From positions 1-41,070 of the forward strand of contig JANXVU010000095.1 of the NCBI GenBank assembly GCA_025351485.1: a stretch of 41,070 nucleotides of DNA, written 5' to 3'. This stretch comes from Candidatus Eiseniibacteriota bacterium. GTDB taxonomy: Bacteria; Eisenbacteria; RBG-16-71-46; JACRLI01. Shown here one piece after another: positions 17,386-25,957 of the stretch. The position numbers and the translations under genes are program-made. A model generated the notes under the pieces. It was not told the DNA's origin and did no database searches. It saw only the letters and a list, made by a program, of their open reading frames with translations. The first letter of the stretch is position 1; each line of letters begins with the position of its first letter.

Positions 17386-18315
17386 TTGAACCAGGCCGGG
17401 ACCATATTGGAGGTGCGGGAGGACGAGTCCATTCGCCGCCACCAGATCGCCAATCGCCTCACCGATGTGGAGCGGCGGCTGATGACCTACCTGGCCCGGA
17501 ACCCGACGCTGGTCGCATGCGTGGGCAATATCGGCTCGGGCAAGAGCTCCCTGGTCAAGATGCTGGCCTACAGCAGCGGGATGAACGCGCTCTTCGAACT
17601 GCCCGACGAGGGCTTCGAGGACCACATCATCCAGAATCCATCGCTCTTTCCGCTGCTGGCCACGGCCAAGAACTCCGCCAAGCGCACGCTGGGACGCTAC
17701 TACGGCGCCATCAATCAGTTCATCGATTGCCAGTCCCGCGATGCGCCCGAGAGCCACGCCTTGCAGGCTGCCCGGCGCAGCCTCGAGAACGCGGCCCTGG
17801 ACATCCAGCACTCCTACCTGGACCTGCGCAAGATGCAGCTGCAGGCCATGCCCCACCTGTCGGCCTCCACCTGCATCGATGGATCGCCGCTGGCGGACCG
17901 CTTCGCCTTCTGCGAGGTGCTGCACCGGGACATGGATGTGCCGTACCTGACCGCAGAGGCGCTGCAAGTGATCGATGCGCGCCTGGAGAGCGAGTTCAAG
18001 CCCCTGGTGCGCCCGGGCCTGCTGGTGCTGCTCAAGAGCCCGGTGGAGGGCCTGCTCCGCAACATCCGCGAGCGCCGCCGGGAGGAGGAGCAGGCGCAGT
18101 TGGCCGACATTCCCGAGGGCCTCACGCGCCTGGTGCGGGCCCTGAACGTTCGTTACGATGAGTTCGTCGGCCACCTTCGGGCAACCGGCTGGTACACTGG
18201 CCCGGTGCTGGAGATCGACGTCAGCAAGATCGACTTCGTGTCCAACGTGCGCCACCTGATCGCGGTGTACGAAGGGATCGAGCAGCTGCTGGTGCCGGGG
18301 GATTTCCGGCACTGA
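17386..18315 (+). CDS. Deoxynucleoside-kinase-like P-loop protein
   Basis: A 309-residue protein of the deoxynucleoside kinase fold. The P-loop is 'GNIGSGKSS' (47-55), then E71 in 'LFELPDE' at the place of the catalytic Glu, 'YLDLRK' (144-149), and 'DGSPLADRFAFCE' (165-177), which corresponds to the family's E/D-R-S motif. An Arg-rich lid 'NIRERRREEE' follows. The motif reads D-G-S rather than D-R-S, so a normally conserved arginine is missing, which is a caution on activity. About 40 residues precede the P-loop, more than usual for bacterial enzymes. The TTG start is chosen for its GAGAGGGG 6 nt upstream; GTG 17311 and ATG 17320 are in frame but lie at or before the predicted transcript start. 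Likely role: phosphorylating deoxynucleosides for salvage. Confidence 0.72.
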   Translation: MNQAGTILEVREDESIRRHQIANRLTDVERRLMTYLARNPTLVACVGNIGSGKSSLVKMLAYSSGMNALFELPDEGFEDHIIQNPSLFPLLATAKNSAKRTLGRYYGAINQFIDCQSRDAPESHALQAARRSLENAALDIQHSYLDLRKMQLQAMPHLSASTCIDGSPLADRFAFCEVLHRDMDVPYLTAEALQVIDARLESEFKPLVRPGLLVLLKSPVEGLLRNIRERRREEEQAQLADIPEGLTRLVRALNVRYDEFVGHLRATGWYTGPVLEIDVSKIDFVSNVRHLIAVYEGIEQLLVPGDFRH

Positions 18316-18318
18316 ATC

Positions 18319-18340
18319 CTGGCGCCCGAGGGGGCGCCAG
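18319..18340. terminator. Hairpin between convergent genes
   Basis: CTGGCGCCC and GGGCGCCAG form a perfect 9-bp stem with a 4-nt loop. It sits between two stop codons that face each other 36 bp apart. It lacks a T run on either side, so termination would be hairpin-driven and possibly partial. Confidence 0.55.
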
Positions 18341-18351
18341 CATTCACGCCT

Positions 18352-20760
18352 CTACCGCAACTTCAAGGCCCGTGTCCGCAGCACCCGCGTCCCCGAGGGC
18401 CCCGAGATCTCCGCCCGCACAAAGAGGATCCCGCTGGGTGAGCCCGTGCCCGGTACCGGGACATCGGTCGTTCCTGCAGGCAGCAACCCATCCACCAGCA
18501 CCGCCTTTTCCCGCCCGGATACGTCGTACGCCACCATCCGCACCCGGGACGGTTCCGCCAGGCTGATGGCAAAGGTCGGGCGCCGCAGCGTCCCGATCGA
18601 GGTCAGCCGCAGTTCGCGGAGCGCTTCCGGCTCGACCCCGGTGATCGCGCCCACGCGGACCACCTTCACAGAGGTTGGGGTGTAGAGCAGGGCAACCTGG
18701 CCCGCGCCCGGTGCGCCGTTTACCGTCACGGAACGAAATGTCCCGATCACCGAGGAGGCGGTGATGATGGTCAGAGTGTCACCCAGCTGGGGGAATGTGA
18801 TCGGCCCGGTGCGAAGGGCCAGGGCGCAATCCAGGGTGGCGGTTCCGGTGACGGCGAGCGTGTCCCAGCGACCGCTGGAGCGCGAGCCGATGTTGAAATT
18901 CATCGTGGCGTTCGATGGGGCCCGGATCCCGCCCGCGGAGGAGATCCTCGAGGGGCTCACATGAAAGGCCAGCGATCCCTCAAGCACGATTTCAGGCTCG
19001 ATCAGCCCGCGCGCCAGCAAGGAAGCGCCCGGAAGGACATGGAGGATCCCCGCGCCGGTGACTTTCCCGGTGCGCTGGGTCAGGCGGCCCGCGAAATCGA
19101 GCTGTTCGCCGCCGGCCAGGATGATCTCGCCCTCGTTGGTCAGATCCCCCTCGATCCGCCCCCCCCCTATCACCGTGAACCCGCTATGGAGAAACCCGCC
19201 GCTGGGAATGCGCAACGTGCCCAATCCCAGATAGAGATTTCCAAGATCCACGCCATCCTTGTCCAGCAAGAGCAGGTTGCCGCTACTCTGCAGATAGGTT
19301 GTTCCAGAGGAGACGAACCCATCGTTTGCTGTCGAGTCGCCCGCGGAAAATGGCCCATAGGCACAGGCATAGAATTCAGTCCCCACGGGAATGGACAACC
19401 TGCTTCGCAGCGATCCCGAGAGCCCCTGGAGGGTGGGCTGGCCGTATACGACCTTGATCAGTTTCAAGATGGGCGCCTGCACCGTCCCATCGATTTGAAC
19501 CACGCCGCGCACATCGATCTCCGACGAGGCGGTGATCGTCGAATTTCGGTACACATACAGGTATCCCGTGGGACCGACCTTCAGCGGCGCGGATCCGGTG
19601 CAGGTGATCGACGCACCCGAGTCTGCGCCGGCGAAATAGGCCGAGAAAGACGAGTACGGGCTATCCCCGACCTCCAGGGAAGAGCTGATGGTGGCCGAGG
19701 TCCCCGGGCCGACCATGCTGAGACCCCAGCCCCTGTTGCTATAGGAAGAGCCCGTGAATCCCACCTTGATGCTCGTGGCCGTCAGGGATGCCCCGTTTCT
19801 TACCTGGAAGAAGCCGGCGTTGACCTGGCACGGTCCAAGGAGGTTCAGATAGCCCTTCTCCACCAGCAGTCGGCCGACGTTGATGTCGATGTTGTTGGGA
19901 ACCACGGTGCCGATCGTCGTCCGCCCGTGAACCGTGAGGTAGGGGGTGCCGATGCCCGCCGGGGAATTGAAGACGTGCACCGTGCCGATCGCCGAGGGCG
20001 AGTTTGCGGCAACCAGGTCGCCCGCGATATCCGCGTAGCCGCCGTTCTGCAATTGGAGCACGCCCGTGCCCTGCTGCCCCACGATCAGGGATCCGCGGTT
20101 GCCTCCCCCGAGGGATGAACGCGTGGTGAGATTCGACCAGACCTGGTCCACGAACTTGCCTCCGATCGCCGTGGTGGTGCACACGTCGGTGGCGGCGCCC
20201 GCCATCACCACCCAGCCGTTGCTTCGATAGGCGGCCCCACCCACCATGCGCAGATTGGCGTTTCCGGAATCCCCGAAGTGATCCGCTTGCGTGGAATCCC
20301 TTGATTCGACCAAGGTGGTCGATCCGGACACCAGCATGGATGTGGCCCGGCCCTGGCCGAGGTACCAGTTGGAGGCCTTGATCCTTCCGGACAGCACGGT
20401 GAAGCTGTCGGAATTCGCAAAAGCATAGCTGCTCATACCCAGGCTCGATCCCACGTTGAAACGCACCCGCCCCGCCTGCAGGGACAGGTCTATCAGGCTG
20501 TCCACGGGGGAGGCCCAGGTCACGGGATAGGCGCCCGGCAGAAGGAAGCGCGCCCGGTCGAGCGGGGCCGGAAGGCCGGTCGAGACGCCATTCCACCAGT
20601 TGATCGGATTGGTCGCCACACCGCCCCCGGGACTACTCCAGTCCCAGGTGACCGGCTCCGGTTGGGCGGATGCGGGCCGGATGGATGCCATCAGGAGCAG
20701 CGGCAGCGCTGCCATTGCAAGGGCGGTTCGGAAGGAACGGGATGGCGTGGAGCTGAGCAT
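18352..20760 (-). CDS. Large secreted protein with FlgD-like C-terminal sorting module
   Basis: An 802-residue exported protein. The signal peptide is in about residues 1-32 ('ALAMAALPLLLMASIRPASA'). The body is Gly/Ser/Thr/Val-rich and strand-forming, with recurring phrases such as 'GTVHVFNSPAGIGTPYLTV', 'GRLLVEKGYLNLLG' and 'GNLYLGLGTLRIPSGGFLH'. This suggests a right-handed beta-helix passenger like autotransporter-associated repeats. The last 85 or so residues ('PSRVRMVAYDVSGREKAVL', then 'GILFVRAEI', ending 'VLRTRALKLR') match the type IX-like tail seen elsewhere in the window. ATG 20760 is preferred over 20781 because GGAGGT lies 4 nt before it. It is probably a surface or released protein; the function is unknown. 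Confidence 0.82.
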   Translation of the reverse strand: MLSSTPSRSFRTALAMAALPLLLMASIRPASAQPEPVTWDWSSPGGGVATNPINWWNGVSTGLPAPLDRARFLLPGAYPVTWASPVDSLIDLSLQAGRVRFNVGSSLGMSSYAFANSDSFTVLSGRIKASNWYLGQGRATSMLVSGSTTLVESRDSTQADHFGDSGNANLRMVGGAAYRSNGWVVMAGAATDVCTTTAIGGKFVDQVWSNLTTRSSLGGGNRGSLIVGQQGTGVLQLQNGGYADIAGDLVAANSPSAIGTVHVFNSPAGIGTPYLTVHGRTTIGTVVPNNIDINVGRLLVEKGYLNLLGPCQVNAGFFQVRNGASLTATSIKVGFTGSSYSNRGWGLSMVGPGTSATISSSLEVGDSPYSSFSAYFAGADSGASITCTGSAPLKVGPTGYLYVYRNSTITASSEIDVRGVVQIDGTVQAPILKLIKVVYGQPTLQGLSGSLRSRLSIPVGTEFYACAYGPFSAGDSTANDGFVSSGTTYLQSSGNLLLLDKDGVDLGNLYLGLGTLRIPSGGFLHSGFTVIGGGRIEGDLTNEGEIILAGGEQLDFAGRLTQRTGKVTGAGILHVLPGASLLARGLIEPEIVLEGSLAFHVSPSRISSAGGIRAPSNATMNFNIGSRSSGRWDTLAVTGTATLDCALALRTGPITFPQLGDTLTIITASSVIGTFRSVTVNGAPGAGQVALLYTPTSVKVVRVGAITGVEPEALRELRLTSIGTLRRPTFAISLAEPSRVRMVAYDVSGREKAVLVDGLLPAGTTDVPVPGTGSPSGILFVRAEISGPSGTRVLRTRALKLR

Positions 20761-20764
20761 GGTG

Positions 20765-20770
20765 ACCTCC
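20765..20770 (-). promoter_or_regulatory. Shine-Dalgarno that fixes the start of the large secreted protein
   Basis: On the reverse strand GGAGGT lies 4 nt before ATG 20760. The upstream in-frame ATG at 20781 would place this site inside the coding region, so 20760 is the better start. Confidence 0.6.
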
Positions 20771-20986
20771 GGGTGAACCAAGGTTTTGCGGACTGCCGTA
20801 TTACATGACTTACGTTTCAGCGGGGCCGAGCGAACGGGGCGGGTTGGCCTGCGCGGGCCGACTTGGAGGTCCGGAGTTGCATGGCATTGAAATACAACAG
20901 CTTAGAGAATCCGAGCGATACCGGCCTTTCGGCCCCCGGGGAAAGGGAGCGCCCGAGGATTGCCCGCGTCCCTTCCCTCGGTCCGG

Positions 20987-20995
20987 TGCTAGAAT
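20987..20995 (+). promoter_or_regulatory. Extended -10 promoter of the DUF2911 gene
   Basis: TGC-TAGAAT (TAGAAT at 20990-20995) gives a leader of about 50 nt before TTG 21054. TTGCCC at 20960 is 24 bp away, too far for a normal -35, so the TGC extension probably matters. Confidence 0.5.
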
Positions 20996-21053
20996 CCTGG
21001 TCAGTCACGCTGAACCCCTCCCCGGTCCACCGCTCCATTCCAGGAGGTCTTGA

Positions 21054-22190
21054 TTGTCACGCCGCACCTGCCTTGCCCTGGCCGTCACGCTCTTCATGGC
21101 GGCGCCGGTCGCCCGGGCCAAGGACATCACGCTTCCCCCGAGCGGGGACAACCAGGTCTGTTCCGTCACCCAGGGAATCGGGCTGGTGAGGGTCTCGATC
21201 ACGTACAGCTCTCCCCACGTGCATACGCGCGAAGGCGTCGACCGCAAGGGGCACATCTGGGGCGAATTGGTGCCCTACGGGCTCTACGATCTTGGATACA
21301 ACAACTGCAAGGAGTGCCCGTGGCGGGGAGGGGCGAACGAGAACACGGTATTCACCGTGTCCCACGACGTCCGGGTGGAGGGGCAGCCGCTTCCGGCCGG
21401 GTCCTACGGGCTCTTCTTCGTTGCCGGCAAGGAAGAGTGGACCGTGATCTTTTCGAAGAACCACGAGTCGTGGGGCGCGTTCTGGTACGACCCGGCCGAG
21501 GACCAGCTGCGGGTCAAGGTGAAGGCCAGCCCGTGCGGGTATCGCGAGTGGCTGACCTATGACTTTGTTGAAAGGGCGCCCGATCGGGCCACCGTCACGC
21601 TGATCTGGGAAAACCTCGAGATCCCCTTCAAGATCACCGTGGACGACATGCCGGGCGTCTACGTGGCCAATCTCAAGCAGGAATTCCGGAACGCCCAGGC
21701 GTTCAAGTGGGAGAACTTCCGCGATGCGGCCGAGTACTGCCTGGGCGCCCATGCCCACCTGGACCAGGGCCTGCTCTGGGCCGAGGAGGCGGTGAGCCGG
21801 CCGGGCAACGGGGTGGAGAACTTCCAGACACTCTCGACCCTGGCCAATCTGCAGCGTGCGAACGGCAAGGCGGAGGAAGCCGGCAGAACGCTGGAACGGG
21901 CCATGGCCCTGCCCACGGCCGGCCCGATCGATATTCACCAGTTGGCGCGAAGCCTCATGATCGCCGGCGACAACGAGGGCGCCCGAAAGGCTTTCCTGGC
22001 CAACGCGAAACGTTTTCCCAACCAGTGGCCGGTCAACGTGGGCCTGGCCAGGGCGGCGGCAATCTCGGGCGACATGAAGCAGGCGGCCTCCCATGCCCGC
22101 CAGGCGCTGCCCCAGGCTCCCGACGAAGCCAACCGGAAGAACATCGAAGACCTGATCAAGCAATACGAGTCCGTGCCGGCGAAGAAGTAG
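21054..22190 (+). CDS. Secreted DUF2911 and TPR protein
   Basis: A 378-residue exported protein with a signal peptide in about residues 1-22 ('LALAVTLFMAAPVARA'). The DUF2911 domain follows (about 30-205) with 'VRVSITYSSPHVHTREGVD', 'IWGELVPYG', 'LPAGSYGLFFV', 'WTVIFSKNHESWGAFWYD' and 'LTYDFVERAP'. The C-terminal part (about 225-378) is helical with TPR-like units ('TLANLQRANGKAEEAGRTL', 'LIAGDNEGARKAFLANAKRFP' in outline). DUF2911 proteins are common in Bacteroidota and related phyla, and their role is not established. The TTG start is supported by AGGAGGT 5 nt upstream. 'NNCKECPW' contains a C-x-x-C, not followed by H, so it is not a heme site. Confidence 0.85.
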   Translation: MSRRTCLALAVTLFMAAPVARAKDITLPPSGDNQVCSVTQGIGLVRVSITYSSPHVHTREGVDRKGHIWGELVPYGLYDLGYNNCKECPWRGGANENTVFTVSHDVRVEGQPLPAGSYGLFFVAGKEEWTVIFSKNHESWGAFWYDPAEDQLRVKVKASPCGYREWLTYDFVERAPDRATVTLIWENLEIPFKITVDDMPGVYVANLKQEFRNAQAFKWENFRDAAEYCLGAHAHLDQGLLWAEEAVSRPGNGVENFQTLSTLANLQRANGKAEEAGRTLERAMALPTAGPIDIHQLARSLMIAGDNEGARKAFLANAKRFPNQWPVNVGLARAAAISGDMKQAASHARQALPQAPDEANRKNIEDLIKQYESVPAKK

Positions 22191-22237
22191 CTTCACTGCG
22201 CTGTTGACGGCCGTCTGCAGGTGGCGCTGCCCCCGTA

Positions 22238-22273
22238 CAAAAGAAGGCGGCGCGGGTCATCGACCCGCGCCGC
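22238..22273. terminator. Strong intrinsic terminator between convergent genes
   Basis: GCGGCGCGGGTC (22247-22258) and its exact complement (22262-22273) make a 12-bp stem with a 3-nt ATC loop. On the reverse strand it is followed by CTTCTTTTGT, a good U-rich tract, so it should end the cytochrome/barrel operon. On the forward strand only the hairpin would act on the DUF2911 transcript. Confidence 0.8.
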
Positions 22274-22298
22274 TCGGAAAACCTTCCGCCGGATCTCC

Positions 22299-24491
22299 CT
22301 AGAAGTGCTGCGTCGCCAGGAGCGCCCAACGGTAGACGCGGTAGTCCTGGAATCCGCTCCCCAGATAGATTCCCTGTCCATTCTGGAACAGCGGAATATC
22401 CTTGGCGGCAAAGTCCACGGCCACGAACTCCTGGTAGCCCAACCGCCCCACGATTTCCATGTCGCCCTTCAGCCAGTACCGGCCTTCCACTTGCGCATCG
22501 TGGCGCCGGTAGCGGGTGTCGGGGACGTCCTGGGCGGTGCCCGTGCCGTTGCTCAGGATGTACCGCGACACGTCCTTGCTGAAGCCATAGTCGGCGATGA
22601 TCGAAAGCTTCTTCGGCACCACCTTCCAGTTGGCCTGGAGAAACGCGTAGTCGTTGCGGTCGCGGAGGTCGGCCTTCCAGTTGTTCTTGGGCAGGGTGTC
22701 CACCGGCGCCGCGTTGTTGGACTCGTGGGACGTCTGGATATTCCTGATCCAGCCCTGCGAATATCCGAAGACGAGATCGAGCGCCTCGCCCGGATGGCAG
22801 CTGATCTCCGACGTGAGCTGCTCGTCCTTCTGGCTGGTGACGCCGTACCGGGTGTCGGGGTAATCGTTCAGCGCGTAGTCATAGCCCAGCGACACATCGA
22901 ACATGTCGCTGATCTCATAGGCGAAGTTCAGATTGCGCAGGTCCTGGTTGCGGTTGGCCACGTCAAAGCGCCGCAGCCCGGCCTGTTCCACCTGGACTCC
23001 CTTTTCGTCCCTGTAGTCTTCCGTGATGAACTCGTCCAACTCGCGCTTGGCGTGCCGCAGCCGGCCCTCCACGCTGAAATTGTCGAAGAGACTGGCCCGG
23101 GCGCGGACCATGTAGGCGTTCTCCGCGTCGCTCTCCACTTCCCGCAGGGTGTGCTCGCGCTTCTGGTGCTCAAGGGTACCCGAGAGATGCAGGGAAGTCA
23201 GAACATCTCCACCTTGGAGTTCGAAGGCGGACATCGGATCAAAGTCGACGTCCGCGCCCAACACCGTCTGCTTGTTTCCGAAAGGATCGCTCTCGATCGG
23301 GATCGCTTCCCATACCTGGTCCATCCGCACGTAGCCCTTGAACTCGTGCACCGGGGTCTTGTTGTCGTATTTCTGCTCCCGGAAACGCAGGGTTCCGCGC
23401 AGGCCGCGAACGGTGGAACTCGTGAGCCGGGTGTCCATCGTGAGATTCGTGGCCTTCCCGCCGGTGCTGCTCGCCGGCAGGGAGTCCACTGAAGCCGATG
23501 GGGTGGCCTTCAGTATCGCCGTGTTCAGGGTCTGCGGCAGCCACGGGTCATCCTGGGTTCCCTGGCTGTAGTACAGGGAGGCGGTCAGCATGTTGTCCCG
23601 GGGAAGATCCAGTCCCAGGGAAAGCTGCCCGTAGACCATCTTGTTGTCGGGTGCCGTCGACATCTGCGCAGTGGCCGTGCCGTCGCCCGGACTGTAGGCG
23701 GACGCGTACGTCGTGTCCGTCAACCGCTTGGGATTGTCCCAGCGCGTAGCCTTGATGCGGTTGGTGAACGCGGATACGCCGCCGCCGGCCACGATCTTGA
23801 CCTGGTCCCGCGCATAGGTCATCGAAGCGTCCGCCTCGATGGTCCGCTGGTCGATCGGCTCCGGCAACTCGATCGCGCTGGCAAACCCAAGGGGGGCGCC
23901 GAGCGGCTTGTGGCCGCTCCGCATCCGGCTCAGGCCCGAGATCTCGAACTGGCATCCCTCGGCGGGACGCCCGCGCAGCCGAGCTTTCGTCTCGTTGGTC
24001 TGGACGTCCAGCGCCACGCCCCGGGAATTGTTGATGAGGTCCTGCATGACCGAAGGATACTTCCCGGGAGTCCTCTGGTTGGCGAGCTGGATGATGGTGT
24101 CGGGAAGCGAGAAGACCCCCGGCTGGAGTTCGGCGTACGGGGTCCTGCCGATCTGGCTGTACAGGTGCGGGACTCCCTGGTACTTGAGGTCAAACTTCCA
24201 CTGCGCGCCGTGGGCGACCGACAGTCCAACCAACTGGTCCTTGTGCACCGGGTTGGAGCCGTACACGGTGAAGAAGTCGTGCTTTCCCCACTGCCTCAGC
24301 AGAAAGCTGTCCAGGAAGGGGCCCTTGGCAGGGTCCGTGTATTCCCGGAATTTGGCCTCGGGAGCCGACTGGTCCCACCACTGCGATCCATACGTGACAT
24401 CGCCTTCCGAATCAGCCCGTGAAGCCGCGACCCAACCACCACAACACACGGTCGCGAGCAGCAGGGCGAAACATACGTTTTTCGTCTGCAT
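22299..24491 (-). CDS. MtrB/PioB-family outer-membrane beta-barrel
   Basis: A 730-residue exported barrel; the signal peptide is in about residues 1-26. MtrB/PioB proteins form the outer-membrane sheath that holds a decaheme cytochrome so that electrons can cross. Family signatures: 'FREYTDPAKGPFLDSFLL' near the N-terminus, then 'MRSGHKPLGAPLGFASAIEL', 'PEPIDQRTIEADASMTYA', 'TRWDNPKRLTDTTY', 'LRRFDVANRNQDLRN' and 'DYALNDYPDTRYGVTS'. It ends in a strand with terminal Phe, the usual barrel-assembly signal. The mature part lacks the N-terminal C-x-x-C of Shewanella MtrB and so is nearer PioB. The gene starts 9 bp after the cytochrome stop, with GGGGG before the ATG, so the two are co-transcribed and their products probably form one complex. 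Confidence 0.93.
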   Translation of the reverse strand: MQTKNVCFALLLATVCCGGWVAASRADSEGDVTYGSQWWDQSAPEAKFREYTDPAKGPFLDSFLLRQWGKHDFFTVYGSNPVHKDQLVGLSVAHGAQWKFDLKYQGVPHLYSQIGRTPYAELQPGVFSLPDTIIQLANQRTPGKYPSVMQDLINNSRGVALDVQTNETKARLRGRPAEGCQFEISGLSRMRSGHKPLGAPLGFASAIELPEPIDQRTIEADASMTYARDQVKIVAGGGVSAFTNRIKATRWDNPKRLTDTTYASAYSPGDGTATAQMSTAPDNKMVYGQLSLGLDLPRDNMLTASLYYSQGTQDDPWLPQTLNTAILKATPSASVDSLPASSTGGKATNLTMDTRLTSSTVRGLRGTLRFREQKYDNKTPVHEFKGYVRMDQVWEAIPIESDPFGNKQTVLGADVDFDPMSAFELQGGDVLTSLHLSGTLEHQKREHTLREVESDAENAYMVRARASLFDNFSVEGRLRHAKRELDEFITEDYRDEKGVQVEQAGLRRFDVANRNQDLRNLNFAYEISDMFDVSLGYDYALNDYPDTRYGVTSQKDEQLTSEISCHPGEALDLVFGYSQGWIRNIQTSHESNNAAPVDTLPKNNWKADLRDRNDYAFLQANWKVVPKKLSIIADYGFSKDVSRYILSNGTGTAQDVPDTRYRRHDAQVEGRYWLKGDMEIVGRLGYQEFVAVDFAAKDIPLFQNGQGIYLGSGFQDYRVYRWALLATQHF

Positions 24492-24500
24492 GATATCCCC

Positions 24501-25448
24501 CTACCTCAAGAAGAACTTGCCAGCCGGGTGATTTGACCCATGGACCTGGCTGTGGCAGTTCGAACACGACCGGTTGAAAAGGCGGTTGCTGACCAGGTCC
24601 GGCTTGTCATAAAGGGTGCTCGGGTGGCGCGTGGCGATGTGGCAGCGCTGGCACAGGTACGGGCGCTTCTCAGCCAGCACCTTCTCGTTGTTTGCTCCAT
24701 GAGGCTCGTGGCAGCTCATGCAATTCTCGCGAACCGGCGCGTGCTCCCACAGGAACGGGCCCCGCTTATCCGCGTGGCACTTGTAGCACAGCTCGTTGAC
24801 CGTGTTGGCCTTGAGCTGGTGCGGCGCCGGGGAGCCGTGGGGGTTATGGCAGCTCACGCAGGTCATGCCGCCTTCGGTGATCGGCATGTGGCCCGAGCGG
24901 GCCATGCGGGCACGCTTGTTCTTGTGGCACTGCAGGCACAGTTCGCTGGTGCTGGCTTGCTTCAGCAGCGCCACCCTGCCGGCATCCTTGGGAGAGTGGA
25001 TGCTGTGGCATTGCACGCAGGCCACGTCGGCCTGGGCGTGGAAGCCCTGCTTCCAGTAGAACTGCTGCCCGGTCTTGTGGCAGCCGAGGCACGCCTTGTT
25101 GGCCTCCGCGGCCGGCAACTTGCTCGGCACCAGGAGCGAGGCGCGTCCCTCTTCCTTGGTCGGCGCTCCCGCGGCATCGGAGCCGCTTTCCGCCTCCACG
25201 TGGATCGAGGCCGGCCCATGGCAGGTCTCGCAACCGATCTTCTGGCCGACCAGCGCCGAATCCTTTTCGGCCCGGCCGTGCCCGCCGGCCTTGAACTGCT
25301 GGACAGCTGCTCCATGACAGTCATCGCAGATTTCCGAGCCGACGAATTTTCCCACCCGGTCCGACTTGGGTGGGGCCGGCTTTGCCGCCAGGACGGCCAG
25401 CCCGGCTAGCGCGGAAACCGCCAGGAGTAAGGTGAGGCCACGTTTCAT
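24501..25448 (-). CDS. Decaheme c-type cytochrome (MtrA/DmsE-like)
   Basis: A 315-residue exported cytochrome. An N-terminal hydrophobic segment (about 4-22) is a signal peptide. Ten C-x-x-C-H heme sites begin at residues 41, 73, 120, 144, 171, 197, 221, 243, 266 and 295; no site is broken. Many distal histidines are present ('GGHGRA', 'HMPITEGG', 'NPHGS', 'EPHGANN'). Length and heme number match the periplasmic MtrA/DmsE/PioA group that sits inside an MtrB/PioB barrel. Start: ATG 25448 is chosen because GGAGG lies 6 nt upstream; an in-frame ATG 14 codons earlier has no such site. Expected role: electron transfer between periplasm and cell exterior (metal reduction or iron oxidation). Confidence 0.93.
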   Translation of the reverse strand: MKRGLTLLLAVSALAGLAVLAAKPAPPKSDRVGKFVGSEICDDCHGAAVQQFKAGGHGRAEKDSALVGQKIGCETCHGPASIHVEAESGSDAAGAPTKEEGRASLLVPSKLPAAEANKACLGCHKTGQQFYWKQGFHAQADVACVQCHSIHSPKDAGRVALLKQASTSELCLQCHKNKRARMARSGHMPITEGGMTCVSCHNPHGSPAPHQLKANTVNELCYKCHADKRGPFLWEHAPVRENCMSCHEPHGANNEKVLAEKRPYLCQRCHIATRHPSTLYDKPDLVSNRLFNRSCSNCHSQVHGSNHPAGKFFLR

Positions 25449-25559
25449 CGACGCCTCCGTGTGTCGGGTCGCTGATTTTCGAGGAGCCATCCTGCTGCTC
25501 CGGTGGGGATCCCTGCGGGTCGGTAGGGCGCCCTTGGCGCTCGAACTGCAAGGTACTCA

Positions 25560-25572
25560 TTGCTATTAGCAA
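25560..25572. promoter_or_regulatory. Palindrome overlapping the cytochrome operon -10
   Basis: TTGCTATTAGCAA is a perfect 6-1-6 inverted repeat that covers the -10 hexamer of the leftward promoter. Position over the -10 would suit a repressor site. No regulator gene is adjacent. Confidence 0.4.
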
Positions 25573-25591
25573 GACTCAAGCCCATCTTCAA
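25563..25591 (-). promoter_or_regulatory. Promoter of the cytochrome/barrel operon
   Basis: On the reverse strand: TTGAAG (25591-25586), 17-bp spacer ending in TGC, TAATAG (25568-25563). Spacing is ideal and an extended -10 is present. Transcription would start near 25556, leaving a leader of about 108 nt before ATG 25448. Confidence 0.65.
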
Positions 25592-25957
25592 TGTCTAGGA
25601 CGCCGAGAATCGAGACATCTTATCTGCTTACGGGAGTGAAGGAAGCTGTTTCATCTCAACCAGGCTCCCCAAGGGGGCAGACCCGCAGGCCGATGTTATT
25701 GTCACTGGGTCCGAACGGGCCTGACACCTTGTCGGGCCGCCGGGGGAATGAGGCCGGGCATGCCCTGGCGCCGGTGGGCCGCCACTTCGGAACCTGGAAC
25801 TTCCGCCGCGCTCGGATTCCCGGGGATTTCCGGGTGTATCTCCAGCACGCTGTTGGACACTTTATCGAAAGAAGCGAGCCCCGGCCCTGCGCATCCGAAC
25901 TTGTGCGTGACCCATGTGCCCGTCGATCCATGAAGAGCAAGAAAGGCAGCCCCAGCC

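Larger units (their letters stand above)
25449..25957. other. 509-bp divergent intergenic region
   Basis: This lies between the leftward cytochrome operon and a rightward secreted-protein gene. It holds the cytochrome promoter and palindrome (25560-25591). The rest (25592-25957) has frames on both strands that run into neighbours but lack protein-like composition and ribosome sites. A small GC hairpin near 25666-25680 (CTCCCC/GGGGG) has no T run. No convincing promoter for the rightward gene was found; TTGGAC at 25853 has no well-placed -10. Confidence 0.5.

Noticed and set aside
21295-21320. C-x-x-C in the DUF2911 protein as a heme site
   Set aside because: The motif is followed by Pro, not His, so it is not a c-type heme attachment site.
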